From: an uncultured Bacteroidales bacterium | Lineage (GTDB): Bacteria; Bacteroidota; Bacteroidia; Bacteroidales; Paludibacteraceae | Length of the DNA stretch: 64,000 nucleotides | Reading direction: 5' to 3' | Assembly (NCBI GenBank): GCA_949282265.1 | Contig: CASDOZ010000002.1 | Span: 124,001 to 188,000, forward strand | Shown: positions 26,816-34,863 of the stretch, in pieces | Layout: each line of letters opens with the position of its first letter | How positions within the stretch are numbered: the stretch's first letter is position 1 | Notes under the pieces: model-generated | The model's database searches: none | The model's input: the letters and a program-made list of their open reading frames with translations, nothing else | Told to the model about the DNA's origin: nothing | Translations under genes and position numbers: made by a program

Positions 26816-27586
26816 ATGATTTTATCGGCCAGACAACTCATAATCGGCTATGATGGACAGCCTATCCAGCAACCCCTGGACCTTGAAGTGCAGGCAGGAG
26901 AAATGATTTGCATCCTCGGAAGCAACGGATGCGGCAAATCGACTTTGTTGCGCACGCTGGCCGGCTTACAAGACAAGTTGGGCGGTTCATTGACCATCCA
27001 AGGCAAAAATGCCGACAAACTGAACGACACGGATAAGGCAAAATTATTTTCATTGGTACTGACCGACAAAGTCGAATTGGAAAATACAACTGTTTTTGAA
27101 ATGGTCGCATTAGGCCGCTACCCGCACAGTTCCTGGCTCGGAGGGTTGTCGGAAGCCGACAAAAAGGCTATCACAAAATCCATCGAAATGGTACGGCTAA
27201 CCGACAAAAGCGAATGCTTCTTCAACTGCCTGTCCGATGGAGAAAAACAAAGGGTAATGATTGCCAAGGCATTGGCACAAGACACGCCGCTGATTCTGCT
27301 GGACGAGCCGACCGCACACCTCGATTTGCCCAACCGTATAAAAATCATGCTGTTGCTCCGGCAATTGGCGCACGACACCCGGCGTTCCGTACTGATAAGC
27401 TCCCACGAGCTGGATTTGGCCTTGCAGACCGCCGACAAAATCTGGCTTATGCAACCGCAAAAAGGAATCTGCTGCGGAAGCCCGGATGAATTAGTGCGGC
27501 AAGGCATATTCCAGCAGGCTTTCCAGACTGATGTTTTTAGTTTCCATTATATAGACAACCGGTTGGTTATCAGTTATGATTTATGA
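26816..27586 (+). CDS. ABC transporter ATP-binding protein, FecE/BtuD type
   Basis: I use the ATG at 26816 (MILSARQLIIGYDG) because the longer frame reads through the rpsA terminator. The 256-residue protein has Walker A GSNGCGKS (35-42), signature LSDGEKQR, Walker B LILLDEPTAHLD and the switch His in LISSHELD. It is closest in style to ATPases for iron-siderophore, haem or cobalamin import. No permease or binding protein lies beside it; a BtuF-like lipoprotein is encoded at 50502-51659. Being alone with its own promoter and terminator is unusual for this class. Confidence 0.87.
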   Translation: MILSARQLIIGYDGQPIQQPLDLEVQAGEMICILGSNGCGKSTLLRTLAGLQDKLGGSLTIQGKNADKLNDTDKAKLFSLVLTDKVELENTTVFEMVALGRYPHSSWLGGLSEADKKAITKSIEMVRLTDKSECFFNCLSDGEKQRVMIAKALAQDTPLILLDEPTAHLDLPNRIKIMLLLRQLAHDTRRSVLISSHELDLALQTADKIWLMQPQKGICCGSPDELVRQGIFQQAFQTDVFSFHYIDNRLVISYDL

Positions 27587-27630
27587 AACCCAAGCATAAC
27601 TGCCAACGACAAACATAAAACATTTATTAC

Positions 27631-27667
27631 AAAAATGGCACGAAAAAAAAATTCCGTGCCATTTTTT
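27631..27667. terminator. bidirectional terminator between convergent genes
   Basis: AAAAATGGCACG and CGTGCCATTTTT flank an A-rich loop. It can end both the ABC gene (plus) and the aminotransferase gene (minus). Confidence 0.85.
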
Positions 27668-27685
27668 CCTTTCCGAAAAAAATAC

Positions 27686-28879
27686 CTATGCCAGCAACGC
27701 CAATGCCTCTTTGATGCGGGCAAAAGCCTTTTTCAGGTTCTCATCCGAGGTTGCATACGACATCCGGATGCAATCCGGTGCACCGAACGCCTTACCGCCG
27801 ACACAAGCCACATGGCCGACTTCCAACAAGAACATAGCCAAATCGGCAGCATTCTCAATTACACGCCCTTGGTAAGATTTCCCGAAGAACGAACTGCATT
27901 GCGGGAAAATATAAAACGCCCCTTTCGGGTCATTCACCTTCAAGCCGGGAATATCCTTGGCCAGACTTACCACCAGATTCTTGCGGCGTTCAAATGCCTG
28001 GCGCATTTCTTCCACACAGCTCTGGTCGCCCGTATAGGCAGCTTCGGCGGCTTTTTGGGCAACCGAGCAAGGCCCTGACGTATATTGTCCCTGCAAGGTG
28101 TTGCACGCTTTTGCAATCCAAGCCGGAGCCGCAATCCAACCGATACGCCAACCGGTCATGGCATAACCTTTGGAAACACCATTAACGATAATCACGCGGT
28201 CGCGTACATTTTCAAATTGGGCAATGCTCTGATGCGAACCTGCATAATTGATATGTTCGTAGATTTCGTCCGAAATGATATAAATATTCGGGTATTTTGC
28301 CAGCACGTCCGCCAGGCCTTTCAGTTCCTCCTGCGAATAAACACTGCCAGTCGGATTGCTCGGGGAACACAAAATAATCGCTTTGGTCTTGGGAGTAATG
28401 GCTGCTTCCAATTGCTCCGGCGTGATTTTGAAATCCTGCTCAATGCCGGCCGACACGAAAACACTCGTACCATCGGCCAACGTAACCATTTCCGGATAGC
28501 TCACCCAGAAAGGAGCCGGGATAATGACTTCATCGCCTTTGCCAATCAAAGCCAGAACCACGTTACAAACGGACTGCTTCGCCCCGTTGGAGCAGACAAT
28601 CTGTTCCGGCTGATAATCCAAACCATTTTCTTTTTTCAGTTTTGCGCAAATAGCCTTACGCAAAGGCAAATATCCGGGCACCGGCGAATAGAACGAAAAA
28701 TTATCATCAACAGCCTGTTTGGCAGCTTGCTTGATATGTTCCGGCGTATAAAAATCAGGCTCGCCAACGCTTAAATTGATCACATCGACACCCTGTGCCT
28801 TTAATTCGTTGCTCTTCTGCGACATGGCTAAGGTTTCCGATGGGGAAAGCGATAGCAGACGGTTTGATAATGGAAGCAT
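27686..28879 (-). CDS. aspartate aminotransferase-like class I PLP enzyme
   Basis: The 397-residue protein matches the type Ib aspartate aminotransferases. It shows INLSVGEPDF near residue 34, the Tyr of SPVPGYLPLR near 69, SPSNPTGSVY near 171 and the PLP-binding Lys in NGVSKGYAMTGWRIGW near 235. An Arg binding the substrate carboxylate is in CIRMSYA near 374. It should interconvert aspartate and 2-oxoglutarate with oxaloacetate and glutamate; related enzymes also accept prephenate or aromatic acids. It is a single-gene unit between a tRNA gene and a terminator. Confidence 0.9.
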   Translation of the reverse strand: MLPLSNRLLSLSPSETLAMSQKSNELKAQGVDVINLSVGEPDFYTPEHIKQAAKQAVDDNFSFYSPVPGYLPLRKAICAKLKKENGLDYQPEQIVCSNGAKQSVCNVVLALIGKGDEVIIPAPFWVSYPEMVTLADGTSVFVSAGIEQDFKITPEQLEAAITPKTKAIILCSPSNPTGSVYSQEELKGLADVLAKYPNIYIISDEIYEHINYAGSHQSIAQFENVRDRVIIVNGVSKGYAMTGWRIGWIAAPAWIAKACNTLQGQYTSGPCSVAQKAAEAAYTGDQSCVEEMRQAFERRKNLVVSLAKDIPGLKVNDPKGAFYIFPQCSSFFGKSYQGRVIENAADLAMFLLEVGHVACVGGKAFGAPDCIRMSYATSDENLKKAFARIKEALALLA

Positions 28880-28926
28880 AATCTTGTGTATTTATTGATA
28901 AGTGAAACAATCCGTCATATTACACG

Positions 28927-28958
28927 AAAAGCTGACAATCGACGGACTATCAGCTTTT
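28927..28958. terminator. terminator after tRNA-Leu (CAA)
   Basis: AAAAGCTGA and TCAGCTTTT pair around a 14-base loop, giving a T-run in both directions; its natural use is for the minus-strand tRNA. Confidence 0.8.
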
Positions 28959-28966
28959 TGCGTTTG

Positions 28967-29050
28967 TACCCAGAGCCGGGATCGAACCGGCATGGAAGTG
29001 AATCCACTGGTGTTTGAGACCAGCGCGTCTACCAATTCCGCCATCTGGGC
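28967..29050 (-). tRNA. tRNA-Leu (anticodon CAA)
   Basis: The 84-base gene folds as a class II tRNA: acceptor GCCCAGA with TCTGGGT, D-stem GCG/CGC, anticodon stem CTGGT/ACCAG with loop CTCAAAC (CAA), a long variable arm, and T-loop GGTTCGATCC. CCA is not encoded. Confidence 0.95.
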
Positions 29051-29060
29051 ATTGCGGGTG

Positions 29061-29091
29061 CAAAAGTAATGCTTTTTTCCGAAACAACAAA
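29061..29091 (-). promoter_or_regulatory. promoter of tRNA-Leu (CAA)
   Basis: On the minus strand, TTTG (29091-29088), 19 bases, then TACTTTTG (29068-29061). Confidence 0.8.
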
Positions 29092-29253
29092 TAACTATTG
29101 AAAAAAAATTGCCGGACAACGCGAATAACCTTCACCAGAACGAGTAATCGCCTTAACCAACCCCTCCTAAGCAAACACACACGATAAAAACCCAATGTTT
29201 AGCAAGGCCTTCAAAACAATTGGACATCAAAAATAGTACAGACAAAGATTTTT

Positions 29254-29285
29254 TTTGCGCATATCGGAAAAAAGCCGTACTTTTG
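29254..29285 (+). promoter_or_regulatory. promoter of the SRP RNA
   Basis: TTTG (29254-29257), 20 bases, then TACTTTTG (29278-29285). Confidence 0.85.
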
Positions 29286-29289
29286 CAGT

Positions 29290-29386
29290 GGGTAAGTCCT
29301 ACACGACCAGCTCCCTTTGAACTCCCCCAGGGCCTGACAGCAGCAAGGGTAAAAGGTTGTAGCGGTGCGATGTAGCCAGCTTACCC
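29290..29386 (+). ncRNA. ffs: signal recognition particle RNA (small bacterial, 4.5S type)
   Basis: The roughly 97-base RNA is a single long hairpin: GGGTAAG at the start pairs with CTTACCC at the end. The Ffh-binding internal loop shows the conserved CAGG on the 5' side and AGCAGCAAGG on the 3' side. The apical loop is CTGACA rather than the common GGAA tetraloop. The closing stem and a T-run (29387-29393) also act as terminator. Confidence 0.93.
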
Positions 29387-29399
29387 TTTTTTTGTATCA

Positions 29400-29930
29400 C
29401 TACGCGAACAAGCTGAAATTCACGCTGCCATAGCGGCGATGCTCAAAAAAATGCGGATGTTCCGCGAATTGCTGCTTGCCAGAATGTTCCAACACGAAAA
29501 TTCCATCCGGTTTCAACAAATCATGTTCGAACACTTTATCAGGAACCAATGACAATTCCGGCAACTGGTAAGGCGGATCTGCAAAAACAAAATCAAAATG
29601 CAAGCCGCAAGAAGCAATATATTTGAACACATCACCACGTACCGTCATCAAATTGTCTATATGCAGCTCGCCACATATCTTACGGATAAAATTCAATTGT
29701 GTCGTGGCCATCTCCACAGCAATCACATTACGGGCACCACGCGATATGCACTCCAGCCCAATACTGCCTGTCCCTGCAAACAAATCAAGTACAGTGATAT
29801 CCTCAAAATCGATGTGGTTATTCAGTACATTGAACAAACTTTCTTTAGCAAAATCCGTTGTCGGCCGTGCTGTGATATTGGCCGGCGGATAAAAATGGCG
29901 TCCTTTATATTTTCCACTAATGATTCGCAT
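29400..29930 (-). CDS. rsmD: 16S rRNA (guanine966-N2)-methyltransferase
   Basis: The 176-residue protein starts MRIISGKYKGR, typical of RsmD. It has the SAM-binding motif LDLFAGTGSIGLE near residue 49 and the catalytic motif FADPPYQL near residue 121 (DPPY type of amino-methyltransferases). It methylates G966 of 16S rRNA in the decoding region. It follows the DUF3822 gene with a 3-base gap, a gene order that recurs in Bacteroidota. Confidence 0.93.
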   Translation of the reverse strand: MRIISGKYKGRHFYPPANITARPTTDFAKESLFNVLNNHIDFEDITVLDLFAGTGSIGLECISRGARNVIAVEMATTQLNFIRKICGELHIDNLMTVRGDVFKYIASCGLHFDFVFADPPYQLPELSLVPDKVFEHDLLKPDGIFVLEHSGKQQFAEHPHFFEHRRYGSVNFSLFA

Positions 29931-29933
29931 TTC

Positions 29934-30638
29934 TTACATGATTTCCACATTAACATATTGCTGCAATAAATCTTTCACATCACGCCCATTTTCCGAAATG
30001 TCCATATAGCATTTAGTTTCATTGACCGGAAGTTGCAAACGCTCATATATATTCAAAAGATGGTATAGGACATCCGCAGAAGTCATGTAACAAAAAGAAT
30101 TCGCTAACATCAACTTTCCTGAGACAAACACAACAACATTGATTTCCGCTGGAGCAACATACAAAAAAATAGCGGATTGACTTTGCTGTCTGAACGGCAC
30201 CACATTTTCTAAAAGCAGGTTTGATAAGCAATGGCGAACTTCGATTTCATCACAGGTTCGGATAAAATCGAACACGGCCGATGACAAAGCATATATATTA
30301 ACGCAATCAAACATAGGCAAGGTGTCTTCACGCAATATATTGTATTCCTTTATATCCGTTTGAAAAAAACGCAACCAAACCTGGATATCTTCTTTTCTGT
30401 AAAGTGCCGTCGGAACCAACGTAAACACCGGCGTATGCACAATAATCCGTTTCTTCAAATTTCCCGTTCCTGCAATTTGCAATTGTTTCATATCTCGCTC
30501 TAAAAGCGGAATTACATCACGACGTTCAAGCCCTTTCCGCTGGGAGCGGGCCAACGCCCTGCCACCTTCCGAAACGGCAAAAGAAAATCCATCCGGAAAA
30601 ATCCGGATGGATAAATCATATATATCTGCAGACGGCAT
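29934..30638 (-). CDS. DUF3822-family protein
   Basis: The 234-residue protein matches DUF3822, a Bacteroidota family with an actin/ASKHA-like fold and unknown function. Visible landmarks are LSIRIFPDGFSF at the start, TPVFTLVPTALYR near residue 90, and SAIFLYVAPAEINVVVF near 155, where a second subdomain would begin. No signal peptide is present. It lies between a membrane-anchored protein (8-base gap) and rsmD (3-base gap), so the three form one operon. Confidence 0.82.
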   Translation of the reverse strand: MPSADIYDLSIRIFPDGFSFAVSEGGRALARSQRKGLERRDVIPLLERDMKQLQIAGTGNLKKRIIVHTPVFTLVPTALYRKEDIQVWLRFFQTDIKEYNILREDTLPMFDCVNIYALSSAVFDFIRTCDEIEVRHCLSNLLLENVVPFRQQSQSAIFLYVAPAEINVVVFVSGKLMLANSFCYMTSADVLYHLLNIYERLQLPVNETKCYMDISENGRDVKDLLQQYVNVEIM

Positions 30639-30646
30639 AGACCGTA

Positions 30647-31327
30647 TTACTCCCAGTTTCCGGCATTGTTGTTTGGTTCAACAACCGAACCCACCTTCAA
30701 ACCAGGATATTTGTCCAATTTTACGGCTACGTCCTTGGTATTTACCAATTCTTGATGGTTCAAATCGGCCAAATAAGTATCGAACGGAGTACGTGCCTCG
30801 AACAATGGAATAGGAATATTGTTTTTAACATATCCGTTATTCACTTCCATCTCGAACCGTTTACCGTTGCTGTGGGGAACAACTACCAATTCGGAGATAT
30901 TATCGTCGCTATAAGCACCTTTATACAAGAAAGTAATCATTGGCGTAAGAATCGTATCGCGGCGGAATCCTTCCAAGCCATTTGCCTTGATTTCACGCGC
31001 ATTGCCACGCAACACGATTTTCACGGCCTTGGCTTCCGTCAAACCATCTTCCAATTGTTTTTCCGTCAACGCGCCTTCTTTCTTGACTTCTTTCTTCTTG
31101 GCTGTCTTCACAAAATTGACCAACGAATCCAAATCGGCGGTATAACGCCCGTATTGCGCTTTGAACTCAAGTTGTGCCGCACGGATCTGAACCAATCTTG
31201 CGACAACATCCTTTTCGCGCAAAGCTTTTTCCTTTTCAAACTGGATTGGCGTAACTACGCTATCTACACAAATGTAGGCGAGAAAAATAATGGAAATTCC
31301 CAATAAAATTTTGATTACTGTTTTCAT
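30647..31327 (-). CDS. membrane-anchored protein of unknown function
   Basis: The 226-residue protein has one N-terminal membrane segment (residues 5-22, IKILLGISIIFLAYI). An amphipathic helix follows (about 30-60) containing EFKAQYGRYTADLDSLV, a feature that recalls pilin-like pseudopilins, then a Lys/Glu-rich stretch and a beta-rich C-terminal part. I do not assign a named family. The Gly-Arg-Tyr phrase is seen in type II secretion pseudopilins, but no prepilin peptidase site is evident. It heads the operon with DUF3822 and rsmD. Confidence 0.65.
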   Translation of the reverse strand: MKTVIKILLGISIIFLAYICVDSVVTPIQFEKEKALREKDVVARLVQIRAAQLEFKAQYGRYTADLDSLVNFVKTAKKKEVKKEGALTEKQLEDGLTEAKAVKIVLRGNAREIKANGLEGFRRDTILTPMITFLYKGAYSDDNISELVVVPHSNGKRFEMEVNNGYVKNNIPIPLFEARTPFDTYLADLNHQELVNTKDVAVKLDKYPGLKVGSVVEPNNNAGNWE

Positions 31328-31412
31328 TATATTTTGCTGTTAAAAAATGATTTGCATGTATTTTCCATTCCATCCGAACCACCCTTAAAAACCGATGCTG
31401 GATTCGGACGTG

Positions 31413-31420
31413 CAAATTTA
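31413..31420 (-). promoter_or_regulatory. -7 box of the 31327-29400 operon
   Basis: TAAATTTG on the minus strand, about 85 bases before the start codon; -33 element not clear. Confidence 0.5.
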
Positions 31421-31536
31421 TAAAAGAAATTCAATTTTCCCACCATAACTGCCAAAAATTATTGTATTTTTTACTTTTGCGAACTTTTAGCGTTTTCTTT
31501 TTATAAACATAACACAGCTTATTGGTGCATTCTTGA

Positions 31537-31544
31537 TATATTTG
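31537..31544 (+). promoter_or_regulatory. -7 box of the RelA/SpoT-type gene
   Basis: TATATTTG lies 25 bases before the ATG at 31570; -33 element not clear. Confidence 0.6.
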
Positions 31545-31569
31545 CAGAAAATTTGACGACCATATTTCT

Positions 31570-33720
31570 ATGGAAAAGACCATTTACACCACAACGGGAA
31601 CGTTGTACAGGCATTTGAAAAAAACTCACCCGAATATATTGTCGAAAGACGACATGGTTTTCCTGCGCACGCATGTCATCACGGACACGGAAACATTATA
31701 CGGCAAGCTCTCCATCGTAGAAATCATTCTGGACGAAATCGGGCTGGGACGTACGGCCGTATTGAGCGTGCTGCTGGATGACGAGGTAAAAAGCGAACGG
31801 TTGACACTGGAAGAGATAGAAAAACATTTTGACGTTTCTATCAGCACGGTTATCAAAGGATTGGGACGCGCCAAAGAACTCTACAACCGCAATGCGGCCA
31901 TAGAAACGGAGAATTTCCGCAAACTCCTGCTGACCTTCGCGGAAGACGTGCGCGTCATCCTGATCATGCTTGCCGAGCGCCTGCACCAGATGCGCTACCT
32001 GCAAAAGCTGCCCGATGAAGAGCAACGGCAAGCCGTGGCACGGGAAACCGCTTTCCTATACGCGCCATTAGCACACCGTATGGGATTGTACGCCATCAAA
32101 ACTGAACTGGAAGACTTGTCGCTCAAATATACAAACCACGAAATATACAAGAACATCGCCCAGAAACTTAGTGAAACCAAACGGCACAGGGATGCTTACA
32201 TTGAGGCGTTCATCAAGCCATTAAAGGAAAAACTGGAATCGCTCGGCTTCAAATTTGAAATCAAAGGGCGCACAAAGTCCATTCATTCCATTTACAACAA
32301 AATAAAAAAGCAAAACACCGAATTCGAGAACATATACGACTTGTTCGCCATACGCATCATTTTGGACAGCGAACTGGAAAAAGAGAAAGCCGAATGCTGG
32401 CAGGTTTATTCCATTATTGCCGACATGTACCAGCCCAACCCGAACCGGTTGCGCGACTGGCTGACCATACCGAAGTCAAACGGATATGAAAGCCTGCACA
32501 CCACCGTGCTCGGCCCGGAAAACAAATGGGTAGAAGTGCAAATACGCACCAAACGCATGGATGAGATTGCGGAAAAAGGTCTGGCGGCACATTGGAAATA
32601 TAAAGGCATTAAAAGCGAAACCGGCATGGATGAATGGTTGAAAAACATTCGGGAAATTTTGGAAAATCCCGAACTGAACGCCGTTGATTTCATGGACGAA
32701 TTCAAGCTCAACCTGTACGACAAGGAAGTTTTTGTGTTCACGCCCAACGGCGATTTGCACAAGCTGCCCAAAGGCGCGACCGCGTTGGATTTCGCCTTTG
32801 CCATACATTCCGGCTTGGGCGCAAAATGTGTCGGCGCAAAAGTGAACGGCAAAAACCAATCCATCAAATACATCCTGAAAAACGGCGACCAGGTCGAAGT
32901 GCTGACCGCGCCATCGCAGAAGCCCAACGCATCGTGGCTGCAAATCGTCACCACATCGAAAGCCAAAAGCAAAATCAGGCAGGCACTGAAAGAAATCGAG
33001 TTCAAAGATGCGGAAGTCGGCCGCGAGGCACTGGTACGCCGTTTCAAGAACTGGAAAATAGAACTGGACGATGGCAAATTGTCGCGGCTGGCGAAAAAAA
33101 TGGGTTACAAAGCCGTCAGCGATTTTTACCAGGAACTGGCACAAAACAAATTGGACATGCTCCAAATCCGCGATGCCTATTTGGACCTCGACAAGAAGGA
33201 AACACCAGCCGACACACAGGAACTGCGCAGTGCGGAAAACTTCACACAACAGCTTGACGCACATTCCGATGAGGATGTACTCGTGATAGACAAAAATCTG
33301 AAAAACGTGGATTACAAGCTGGCCAAATGTTGCAATCCGATTTACGGCGACCCTATTTTCGGGTTTGTCAGCGTATCGGGCGGCATCAAAATCCACAGGC
33401 AAGACTGCCCGAACGCCCCGCAAATGATTGCCCGTTTCGGCTACCGCATCGTGAACGCACGCTGGTCGGGCAAACCCGTCGGCGCACGCTATCCGATTAC
33501 CTTGCGAATTGTCGGACACGATGACATTGGAATCGTAACAAACGTTACGTCCATCATTTCAAAGGAGCAGAACATCATGCTGCGTTCCATTTCCATTGAC
33601 TCGAACGACGGATTGTTCCAAGGGCATTTGACAGTCATGCTGACCGACACCCACGAACTGGAAGGATTAATCAAAAAATTGAAAACCGTCAAAGGCGTCA
33701 AGTCCGTTGAACGGGTCTGA
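31570..33720 (+). CDS. RelA-type (p)ppGpp synthetase with degenerate hydrolase domain
   Basis: The 716-residue protein has the long RSH layout. The N-terminal HD domain (about 25-190) has lost its metal ligands: LLHD is LLDD (69-71), the following VVED is EVKS, LADR..N is LAER..Q (134-140), and the HP motif is KL (46-47). The synthetase domain (about 215-345) keeps GRTKSIHSIYNK, IYDLFAIRI and SNGYESLHTTV. A TGS domain follows (FVFTPNGDLHKLPKGATALD). A zinc-finger-like region has KCCNPI and HRQDC, and a C-terminal ACT domain covers about 640-716. It should make (p)ppGpp on amino acid starvation but not degrade it, so a separate hydrolase is expected elsewhere. Confidence 0.88.
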   Translation: MEKTIYTTTGTLYRHLKKTHPNILSKDDMVFLRTHVITDTETLYGKLSIVEIILDEIGLGRTAVLSVLLDDEVKSERLTLEEIEKHFDVSISTVIKGLGRAKELYNRNAAIETENFRKLLLTFAEDVRVILIMLAERLHQMRYLQKLPDEEQRQAVARETAFLYAPLAHRMGLYAIKTELEDLSLKYTNHEIYKNIAQKLSETKRHRDAYIEAFIKPLKEKLESLGFKFEIKGRTKSIHSIYNKIKKQNTEFENIYDLFAIRIILDSELEKEKAECWQVYSIIADMYQPNPNRLRDWLTIPKSNGYESLHTTVLGPENKWVEVQIRTKRMDEIAEKGLAAHWKYKGIKSETGMDEWLKNIREILENPELNAVDFMDEFKLNLYDKEVFVFTPNGDLHKLPKGATALDFAFAIHSGLGAKCVGAKVNGKNQSIKYILKNGDQVEVLTAPSQKPNASWLQIVTTSKAKSKIRQALKEIEFKDAEVGREALVRRFKNWKIELDDGKLSRLAKKMGYKAVSDFYQELAQNKLDMLQIRDAYLDLDKKETPADTQELRSAENFTQQLDAHSDEDVLVIDKNLKNVDYKLAKCCNPIYGDPIFGFVSVSGGIKIHRQDCPNAPQMIARFGYRIVNARWSGKPVGARYPITLRIVGHDDIGIVTNVTSIISKEQNIMLRSISIDSNDGLFQGHLTVMLTDTHELEGLIKKLKTVKGVKSVERV

Positions 33721-33785
33721 AACATATTCCAACAGCCATTCAATAAAAATATCGCACAAAAAACAACATTAATTGCGGTTTGTTC

Positions 33786-33816
33786 TTGGCTGATAAAAAA
33801 AATAGTTTTATCTTTG
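33786..33816 (+). promoter_or_regulatory. promoter of the aromatic amino acid operon
   Basis: TTG (33786-33788), 20 bases, then TATCTTTG (33809-33816). Transcription should begin near 33822, about 17 bases before the leader peptide. Confidence 0.85.
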
Positions 33817-33838
33817 CAGCGATTTAAGCAAAAAAGTT

Positions 33839-33892
33839 ATGAATTGGAAGTTTTACGCATATTATTTCTTTTACTTTTACTTTAAACAGTAA
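33839..33892 (+). CDS. Phe/Tyr-rich attenuator leader peptide
   Basis: The 17-residue reading frame is MNWKFYAYYFFYFYFKQ, with five Phe, five Tyr and one Trp. It sits between a full promoter and a transcription terminator, ahead of genes for phenylalanine and tyrosine synthesis. This is the textbook form of a leader peptide whose translation speed reports charged tRNA-Phe and tRNA-Tyr. Its stop codon (33890-33892) directly touches the 5' strand of the proposed antiterminator (33893-33900), so a ribosome that reaches the stop would cover that strand. The frame is too short for ordinary gene calling. Translation itself is inferred. Confidence 0.92.
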   Translation: MNWKFYAYYFFYFYFKQ

Positions 33893-33976
33893 GAGCAGGA
33901 AACAATATGTCGTAAGTTTATAGAGATATTACATTATTGGAAAATCCTGCTCGAAATAATTGAGCAGGATTTTTTA
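33893..33976 (+). promoter_or_regulatory. attenuator: mutually exclusive antiterminator and terminator
   Basis: Terminator: AATCCTGCTC (33943-33952) pairs with GAGCAGGATT (33962-33971), followed by seven T (33970-33976). The same GAGCAGGA occurs at 33893-33900 and can pair instead with TCCTGCTC (33945-33952), which would destroy the terminator. A ribosome stalled at Phe/Tyr codons leaves 33893-33900 free and the operon is read. A ribosome at the stop codon masks it and transcription ends. Confidence 0.92.
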
Positions 33977-33998
33977 TTAAAGCAGACCGAAAAAAAAT

Positions 33999-34835
33999 AT
34001 GAAAACCGTTGCCATACAAGGCGTATGCGGGGCTTTCCATGAAATTGCCGCCCGCAACTATTTCCGGAACGAGGAAATAGATATTTTACCGTGCGATACA
34101 TTCAAGGATGTATTTGAAGCCATGCGCAAAGATGGAAATTTGTTGGGCATTGTTGCCATAGAAAACACCATTGCCGGCAGCTTGCTCCAAAACCATATTT
34201 TGCTCAACGATAGCAGATTATGTATCGTAGGCGAATACAAACTGCGTATTTCCCATTGCCTTGCCGCACTGAAAGGGCAGCAACTAAGCGACATTTCCGA
34301 GGTGCATTCCCACCCTATCGCACTGATGCAATGCGAAGAATTTCTGGACAGGCACAAAGAGTTGAAAGCCGTCGAAAGCCTCGATACGGCACTGTCTGCA
34401 AAAGAAATCGCCGAGCAACGTATCATGGGGCGCGCGGCCATTTGCAGCACGCTGGCCGCACAAATGTACGACCTGCAAATCCTGGAAGATGGCATAGAAA
34501 CGAACAAACGCAATTTTACACGCTTCCTGATTTTGTCGGACAAATGGAATGCCGATGAACTGCTGCGCAGCAAAACCATCAACAAAGCGACGCTGAGTTT
34601 CACCCTGCCGCACGAAGAAGGCAGCTTGGCCAAGGTCCTGTCCATTTTGTCGTTCTACCATCTGAACCTGACCAAAATACAATCCTTGCCGATTATCGGA
34701 CGCGAATGGGAATATCAGTTCTACATCACAGTCAATTTTGACAATTACACCCGTTACCGGCAAGGAATCGATGCCGTAACTCCCTTGTTGAAAGACATGA
34801 AAATATTGGGCGAATACGAAGCCTTCGTCAGCTAA
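33999..34835 (+). CDS. pheA: prephenate dehydratase
   Basis: The 278-residue protein is a stand-alone dehydratase without a fused chorismate mutase. It starts VAIQGVCGAFHEIAARNYF and contains ENTIAGSLLQNH (near residue 53), HSHPIALMQCEEF and the conserved Thr-Arg-Phe in NFTRFLIL (near 171). A C-terminal ACT domain (about 190-278, LPHEEGSLAKVLSILSFY) should bind phenylalanine for feedback inhibition. It converts prephenate to phenylpyruvate. It is first in the attenuated operon; the mutase activity is supplied by the third gene. Confidence 0.94.
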   Translation: MKTVAIQGVCGAFHEIAARNYFRNEEIDILPCDTFKDVFEAMRKDGNLLGIVAIENTIAGSLLQNHILLNDSRLCIVGEYKLRISHCLAALKGQQLSDISEVHSHPIALMQCEEFLDRHKELKAVESLDTALSAKEIAEQRIMGRAAICSTLAAQMYDLQILEDGIETNKRNFTRFLILSDKWNADELLRSKTINKATLSFTLPHEEGSLAKVLSILSFYHLNLTKIQSLPIIGREWEYQFYITVNFDNYTRYRQGIDAVTPLLKDMKILGEYEAFVS

Positions 34836-34863
34836 CCAAGTCAAACTTTTATCATTTTACAAT

